Of a stretch of 64,000 bases of DNA, positions 60,501 through 64,000 are shown one piece after another. This stretch comes from Marsupella aquatica (Eukaryota; Marchantiophyta), in assembly GCA_973895155.1 (NCBI GenBank), contig OZ316891.1:29636001-29700000 (forward strand), read 5' to 3'. The stretch's first letter is position 1, and every line of letters starts with the position of its first letter. The notes under the pieces are model-generated. The model saw only the letters and a program-made list of their open reading frames with translations. It did no database searches and was not told where the DNA came from. The position numbers and the translations under genes were made by a program.

Positions 60501-60985
60501 CCAAGGTCCTCAAATTTGTGCAATGCAGCCACCAAAGGTCCATGGGCTGCTTGGAGCCGTTGTACCACCTCTGGTTGATGATCCACGTTGCTGGAAAGTG
60601 CTGCTACACGTGCAGCAACATGTGCAGTAGCCACCTCATCCTCATCCTCCTCAATCCAATCCTGCAATGGGTGGTTGACATAGGTAGCTGTGTGCACTGC
60701 TTTCAACACACAGTGGTGAGCCATAGGTGTATGGGCACCATGCAAATCAAGTGGAATGTAGCCCAAGTGTGAGCCATCCGTATGCCAATCAACTCTGTAG
60801 TATGCATGCTCATGCCAATTGTCAATGGTAAAACCTGGTGGGAACAAAGCCTCCTGGCCAATGAGCACATCATACGTAGTGGCATTGGTAACCAAACATC
60901 TGACTGGGAAATGCAATTCCTGATCTGTACCTCCATTAAAAGTGAGAGTGAGTAAAGTAGAACTCTCACCCAGCACATCCTCCAT
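57518..60985 (-). CDS. Gypsy pol: protease C-terminus, C5-DNA methyltransferase, reverse transcriptase, RNase H
   Basis: 1155-codon open frame. Residues 1-60 complete the protease (TYDVLIGQEAL). Residues ~185-505 are a C5-cytosine methyltransferase in standard motif order: motif I LTLLELFGGISTGLEAL (187-202), motif IV AGWECQGFSAAG with the catalytic Cys at 279, motif VI YIIENTPS (318-325), motif VIII YAHRLRNFWTNL (358-369), and motifs IX-X ERAMGFQP and ARNALLGR (461-487). AHRxRxFW and the RLARxxLLGR end resemble DNMT3 rather than DNMT1; order is not permuted as in DRM. A Ser/Thr-rich linker follows (~575-610). RT spans ~645-890 (YRPLNL, PFGLKNAP, YIDD 819-822); RNase H ~960-1085 (LHTDWSALGIGAILG, YTDHQPLKW). 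The methionine at 60985 may be internal: upstream codons are in frame with gag apart from one TAA. Plausible role: methylating element or target DNA. Confidence 0.93.
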   Translation of the reverse strand: MEDVLGESSTLLTLTFNGGTDQELHFPVRCLVTNATTYDVLIGQEALFPPGFTIDNWHEHAYYRVDWHTDGSHLGYIPLDLHGAHTPMAHHCVLKAVHTATYVNHPLQDWIEEDEDEVATAHVAARVAALSSNVDHQPEVVQRLQAAHGPLVAALHKFEDLGQHHGQPIAPILSAPVTWTPPSDGLTLLELFGGISTGLEALLQSGMVVKQYIYVDIDPGARQVAESRLLEFSERFPQQFPHSAWKSAFSFFPPDIQLIQHRHLNLLGSLDLIIAGWECQGFSAAGHGAGLHDSRSGLFTALVQILTWAQSLYPAVGYIIENTPSQFDQRPQVKEDFSVVQHYLGPPLLIDAVHCGSYAHRLRNFWTNLAPPSLLEMALHHTSRDTNLTVDQILDPDSSCQPVTQHEPAPWYPANTIGQPRAAWPTFVSFPGAHAFQGDGPGLVYRHSTGTWDEPSPEERERAMGFQPGTTGHTKITRLARNALLGRVMDLNALTWLLVTCILFQMYIPPALGAPALPLHSAATWHPDQVHLPLFNTHRFSPSVGGEEVPCNVADIISEFHGVDQTRATDTAGLGEASSPYQQHASSLDSGEAGTSGSSSTSTSGPIPSVANYTFIMGNHLSKRQKDQLLNFLLKHKNVFAFSMKDLGKCKTMQFSIELADETPIFRRRHRLSKHEWQLVDERCQELYEAGLIQPSTSDFAAATVMPAKKDSSGLWTEKRMCGDYRPLNLVTPQDRYPMPRPEELFDSIGDSNIFTLVDLRQGFNQILLLAKDRKKIAFHGSNQLWEWLVMPFGLKNAPIFFQRVMDQVLQGAEFLKCYIDDVLVHSKGFDQHLLDLEELFMRLKKVNLKIHPKKCEFAVRSVVYLGHRILPNGTMAHWAKVVSILEMPTPTDVHTLRSFIGLCNYYRIYIKDFSTIAHPLYALLKKNVTWTWSTDAEAAFATLKEKLSEYPVLRRPDFNKVFVLHTDWSALGIGAILGQHDEEGKEYVIAYASRSNNQAKSHYSSYEGECLAVVWAVIHYRPYLYGTRFILYTDHQPLKWLMTNDKLTGKLARWALILQEYDFEVIHRPGVTHQNADTMSSCPLITSDDSSDARQDFDQVSILPTFHASTYLALLPCYVVDQPVVDIWEDSDTLRFLQHGEYPTHVTAAQRDRI

Positions 60986-61018
60986 AGTGCCACTAGCAGT
61001 CCGAATGTGCCACCTGGA

Positions 61019-63523
61019 TTACTGTAAATGATCAGTCAACAGTCCCATCTTCTTGGCAAACTGAATGCCCAATATCACTGGTTGAGCACCTGTGTCTAGC
61101 ATGACCACCTGAGGAGTGTGACCCTCCAACTTGACTGCTGAATTCTTGTTGTCAACAATGGCAATGGTGGTGGAAACTAAAGTCCTGTCACTAGGCACCA
61201 CTTTTGGCAAATGATGAGGTACCTTGTGAAGGGAGTTAGTGTCCACGGTCTTTCCACTCAACAACATAGCCAGGAAAGATGGAGCAGCATGACCAGAATC
61301 AAGTGTAGCTCTGGTCACACAATCAGCAGCAATCGGTACTAGGGCAGCCAAACCAGTGGAAACATGTAAAGGAGAAGAAAAAGGTCCAGTATGTACATGA
61401 GATTGGACCTCCAAAACCGGTGTCACAGGGGCTGATGAAGAATGCAGTGAGCCCTCTAGCGCTCTGATGACAGCTCTAGCATCCAACTGTAAATCATGGC
61501 AACTGAAAAGTGGAGTTGTAAGAATCCTTTGTGCCATACCGGAGGTGAAATGCTCAAGCAGCTCAGGAGAAACAACTCCCTGTGAAATGTCAGCAGCACC
61601 TGGTGGTGGAATGGATGTAGCTGCAACTCCCTCCCCCCTCGCCAACAAGGTGCGCTCTTCAGCAAGTGTGAGTGGCTGAAAAGATTGGGGCAGGACAGCC
61701 CGAGCGCCCCTGGCTCTAGTCAGAGGACCGGCAACAAGACCATCAGCCTGTACAATGCGGCGTGTGGGAGCAATACGGGAGGCAGCACTGGCCTGTTGGT
61801 AAGCAAAATAGGAAGGGCAGAATGAATCTGAAAATTCTGCTGTAAGGCCAGGCTGTGGAGCAGAGGACAGCACACACTCACCCATATGAGCATCAAATGG
61901 TAAGCCATAGAAAGAGCGGGGTAGAGGTGCTGAACTGTCAGCGGTGCCTGGGCCAGGGATGGGTTGCACGTGACCAGCCGGTTGAGAAGGACCAGCAGAG
62001 GCAGTGGACTTGCCTTTGATGTTGGCAAGTTGGGCACGTAAGGACTCAACCTCATGAGTCAGAGACTGGAGTTGAGTTGCCTGTGCGTTGTGAGCCTCCT
62101 TCTGAGCTGGTTGCTTCTGTGGCTGCTTGGGCAATTTGTTAGCACTGGGTGCTTTGCCACTGGAAGGAGGAGCAGTGGATGCAGTAGGAGCCCTCCTAGC
62201 TGGTGGGGGAGTGGAAACAGGAGCAGGATGAGTGGCCTGCTGTCGTAGCTGCTTCCTCTCGGGGAATTTGGCAAAACAGACTGCCTCCAAGTGGCCCACT
62301 TTCCCGCAAAAATCACAAGATAGGTCCTCAGCAACAATATCACATTCATTAGCCTTGTGATTAGGGTTACCACAGTAGTTGCAAGATGGCAGCATGAAAG
62401 CAGCATGTGCTGGCTTGGTCTTGGAACCATACTGTGGCACACGGGGAGGAGTGACCAGTGTAGGGGCAGCAGCCTGGTACCTAGATCGCGGTGGACGTGC
62501 AATACTGGCCTCATAATGTGCATGGGCCAACTCAAGTTTATCAGCAGTGTCATAGACATTGAGCAAGGTGTAGCTGTCTCCAAACTCTGAGAATACTTGT
62601 TGCAACACTTGCGAATGGAGAGCTGGTGTGCCCTCCAATGCACGAAGATAGCGATGAGCAGCTTCCAGGTCAGTGATGCTCTGGGTGTCCTCCTTCAGCT
62701 TGAGAAGCCGGCGATACATCATCTTCAATGTTTCATCGCGCTGCCTCACAAAGGTGGCCAACTGCATGATTTTGTCAGCACTCTTGATTGGGAATTCCAA
62801 TTCAAGAACCTGGAAAAACTCAGCCACTGGATCAGCAAAGGCAGGGGAATCAATGGTGGGAGAAATGCCTGATGTAGCCTGTGCCAAGACAGTGGGAGTA
62901 ACAGGCGCAGTGGTAGGAACTGGAGTAGGAGGGGAAGTGGCAGGAGCAGCAGCATGGGCTGCAATGGCATTTTGTAAGGCCAATTGTGAAGCTGCCGCAA
63001 TTGCACTGGCATAGGTAGGGTTAGGCAACTGTGTGACAGCAAGCAGCCGTTGAGAGTGCTGCTCATACACATCTAAAGCCTCATGGTGCACATACCTGGC
63101 TAGCTGCTTAAATGCAAACGCATTTGTGAAATTGCTGCCGTACTTCAACTCCAATTCGTAAACGCCAGTGTAGAAAGTGGATTTGAACTCACGTAAAGAG
63201 ACAGTGCCTGGCCGCCCGCTGAAGCGCTCAATGCGGCCAGATGAGTGGCTGGCATCCATGCTGTATGTCGGTGAAGTAGGAACAACCACTGATGCAGAAG
63301 GGGTAAATGGCAATGAAGTGATAGCAGGCTTCGGAGTAGTGGTGAAGCGACTGCCAAATGTAGCAGGAGGATTGCGTGGTGTGGGTGCTGCTGCTGTCTG
63401 TGGACGTCGTCGAAATTGATGAGACTCCAATGAAATTGGCACCAATGGTCGTGGATCACTCCGTAAGTGGTACCGGGGTGTCGGTGGCGATGAGCTGCTA
63501 CGACTCGGCTCCTCTGCTGACAT
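61019..63523 (-). CDS. Gypsy gag and protease N-terminus
   Basis: 834 codons, open. Residues 1-90 are Ser/Pro/Thr-rich. A retrotransposon gag core follows (~100-360; RIERFSGRPGTVSLREFKST, then AEFFQVLELEFPIKSADKIM and RALEGTPALHSQVLQQVF). Two CCHC zinc knuckles lie at residues 381-394 (CNYCGNPNHKANEC) and 403-416 (CDFCGKVGHLEAVC). A low-complexity linker leads to the aspartic protease active site LDTGAQ near residue 808. The TAA at 61019-61021 interrupts the protease after KKMGLLTDHLQ; the next 11 codons are open and in frame with pol. Thus the stop is either a disabling mutation or a readthrough site; sequence alone cannot decide. Confidence 0.93.
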   Translation of the reverse strand: MSAEEPSRSSSSPPTPRYHLRSDPRPLVPISLESHQFRRRPQTAAAPTPRNPPATFGSRFTTTPKPAITSLPFTPSASVVVPTSPTYSMDASHSSGRIERFSGRPGTVSLREFKSTFYTGVYELELKYGSNFTNAFAFKQLARYVHHEALDVYEQHSQRLLAVTQLPNPTYASAIAAASQLALQNAIAAHAAAPATSPPTPVPTTAPVTPTVLAQATSGISPTIDSPAFADPVAEFFQVLELEFPIKSADKIMQLATFVRQRDETLKMMYRRLLKLKEDTQSITDLEAAHRYLRALEGTPALHSQVLQQVFSEFGDSYTLLNVYDTADKLELAHAHYEASIARPPRSRYQAAAPTLVTPPRVPQYGSKTKPAHAAFMLPSCNYCGNPNHKANECDIVAEDLSCDFCGKVGHLEAVCFAKFPERKQLRQQATHPAPVSTPPPARRAPTASTAPPSSGKAPSANKLPKQPQKQPAQKEAHNAQATQLQSLTHEVESLRAQLANIKGKSTASAGPSQPAGHVQPIPGPGTADSSAPLPRSFYGLPFDAHMGECVLSSAPQPGLTAEFSDSFCPSYFAYQQASAASRIAPTRRIVQADGLVAGPLTRARGARAVLPQSFQPLTLAEERTLLARGEGVAATSIPPPGAADISQGVVSPELLEHFTSGMAQRILTTPLFSCHDLQLDARAVIRALEGSLHSSSAPVTPVLEVQSHVHTGPFSSPLHVSTGLAALVPIAADCVTRATLDSGHAAPSFLAMLLSGKTVDTNSLHKVPHHLPKVVPSDRTLVSTTIAIVDNKNSAVKLEGHTPQVVMLDTGAQPVILGIQFAKKMGLLTDHLQ

Positions 63524-64000
63524 GCTGCATGCTCACCCGGGGTGCCTAAATCGAAAATGTCCCCCTTCCCGGTGGTACGAGGTGCTGAGGGGAAAGAAAC
63601 TGACAAGAAAAATGGGTGCTAGCCCCAAGGCTAGGAAATAAAACCCACAAAGGAAACAACCGTGCGAGGCAGAAATGTGTAGACTGGCCCTGCCGAAAAT
63701 ATACTCACAAAAAAAATGAACAGAAAGAAAACAAGAGGAAACGGCGAAAAGGGGCCTCCATTATGTGTATAGATAGGGGTCTGTGTATACACATAACATG
63801 TGTATACATCGTCGGGCTCCCTGGAAGAAAAAGAGGCCGGAAAGAAGCAGGTGTACGCACACTCGGGAGGCACGGTACCCTATGCTGCAGGGCGAGGCGA
63901 GGCGAGGCTGAGCGAGGTGACAACTTAATGGCTCGGGCCCTGCATAGGGCTTCGTGCCCCACTATGAGCTCCCCCTATCCCCCTTTTGGGCCTTGTGCCC
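63524..64000 (-). other. Gypsy 5' leader (LTR not reached)
   Basis: At least 477 nt upstream of gag. Contains a GTGTATACACA-type palindromic pair near 63782-63810 and a GGCGAGGCGAGGCGAGG repeat near 63890-63907. No tRNA-complementary PBS recognised, so the 5' LTR lies beyond position 64000 or is not identifiable here. Confidence 0.6.

Larger units (their letters stand above)
56121..64000 (-). mobile_element. Ty3/gypsy retrotransposon carrying a DNA methyltransferase and a PHD finger
   Basis: Minus-strand element, 5' end beyond the window. Order: leader, gag with two zinc knuckles, protease, C5-cytosine methyltransferase, reverse transcriptase, RNase H, integrase, PHD finger, purine tract. 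RT before integrase identifies the Ty3/gypsy class. Gag and pol share one reading frame, split by a single TAA inside the protease, so the ancestral product was probably one gag-pol polyprotein. The integrase portion has stops and a frameshift, so this copy is likely non-autonomous, whereas the methyltransferase-RT frame is open. The 5' LTR is outside the window and the 3' LTR is uncertain. Confidence 0.95.

Overview
This window is nuclear DNA from a streptophyte, most likely a streptophyte green alga or a bryophyte-grade plant. It carries five spliced host genes with many short introns, each matching a land-plant or charophyte family. One is a cyanobacterial-type MurJ with a likely plastid transit peptide, expected in lineages that keep plastid peptidoglycan. 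Another is a canonical (non-XLG) G-alpha. The rest of the window is retrotransposons, MITE- and SINE-like repeats and minisatellites. Species cannot be fixed from the sequence. One ~2.1 kb GC-rich bacterial segment next to a 100-N gap looks like an assembly chimera.

Layout: 0.3-3.0 kb, MPDU1 (minus). 3.7-10.5 kb, a decayed Copia element (minus) with ~97% identical 332-bp LTRs. 13.1-14.2 kb, a 1142-bp inverted copy of the 5' part of MPDU1 (pseudogene). 14.4-21.6 kb, MurJ (plus). 21.7-25.9 kb, repeat-rich spacer. 25.9-31.4 kb, PRP19/MAC3 (minus, 18 exons resolved, 532 aa). 32-36 kb, tandem repeats, a SINE-like head and a TIR element. 36.5-41.5 kb, G-alpha (minus, 13 exons, 377 aa). 42.5-44.2 kb, repeats and a MITE. 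44.2-46.4 kb, gap plus alphaproteobacterial-type operon. 46.4-49.1 kb, spacer with a tRNA-derived SINE-like sequence. 49.1-53.4 kb, an EMB1703-like plastid protein (plus, 1148 aa). 55.1-56.1 kb, a MITE and LTR-like repeats. 56.1-64 kb, a Ty3/gypsy element (minus) running off the window.

The most interesting object is the gypsy element. Its pol reading frame carries a complete-looking C5 cytosine-DNA methyltransferase domain between protease and reverse transcriptase, and a C4HC3 PHD finger closes the integrase. The element thus combines a DNA-methylation writer with a likely chromatin reader. Retrotransposon-encoded DNMTs have been reported in charophytes and dinoflagellates (de Mendoza and colleagues, 2018, recalled from memory), so the principle is known; this copy's PHD pairing and its Pro-to-Glu change next to the catalytic Cys deserve attention. 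The gag and protease-MTase-RT-RNase H frames are open, but a stop splits the protease and the integrase part has three stops and a frameshift.

Exon models for MPDU1, PRP19, G-alpha and EMB1703 were built by hand from GT/AG signals, phase and family conservation, and every junction keeps frame. MurJ is resolved except for exon 1's donor and the exon just before the last.
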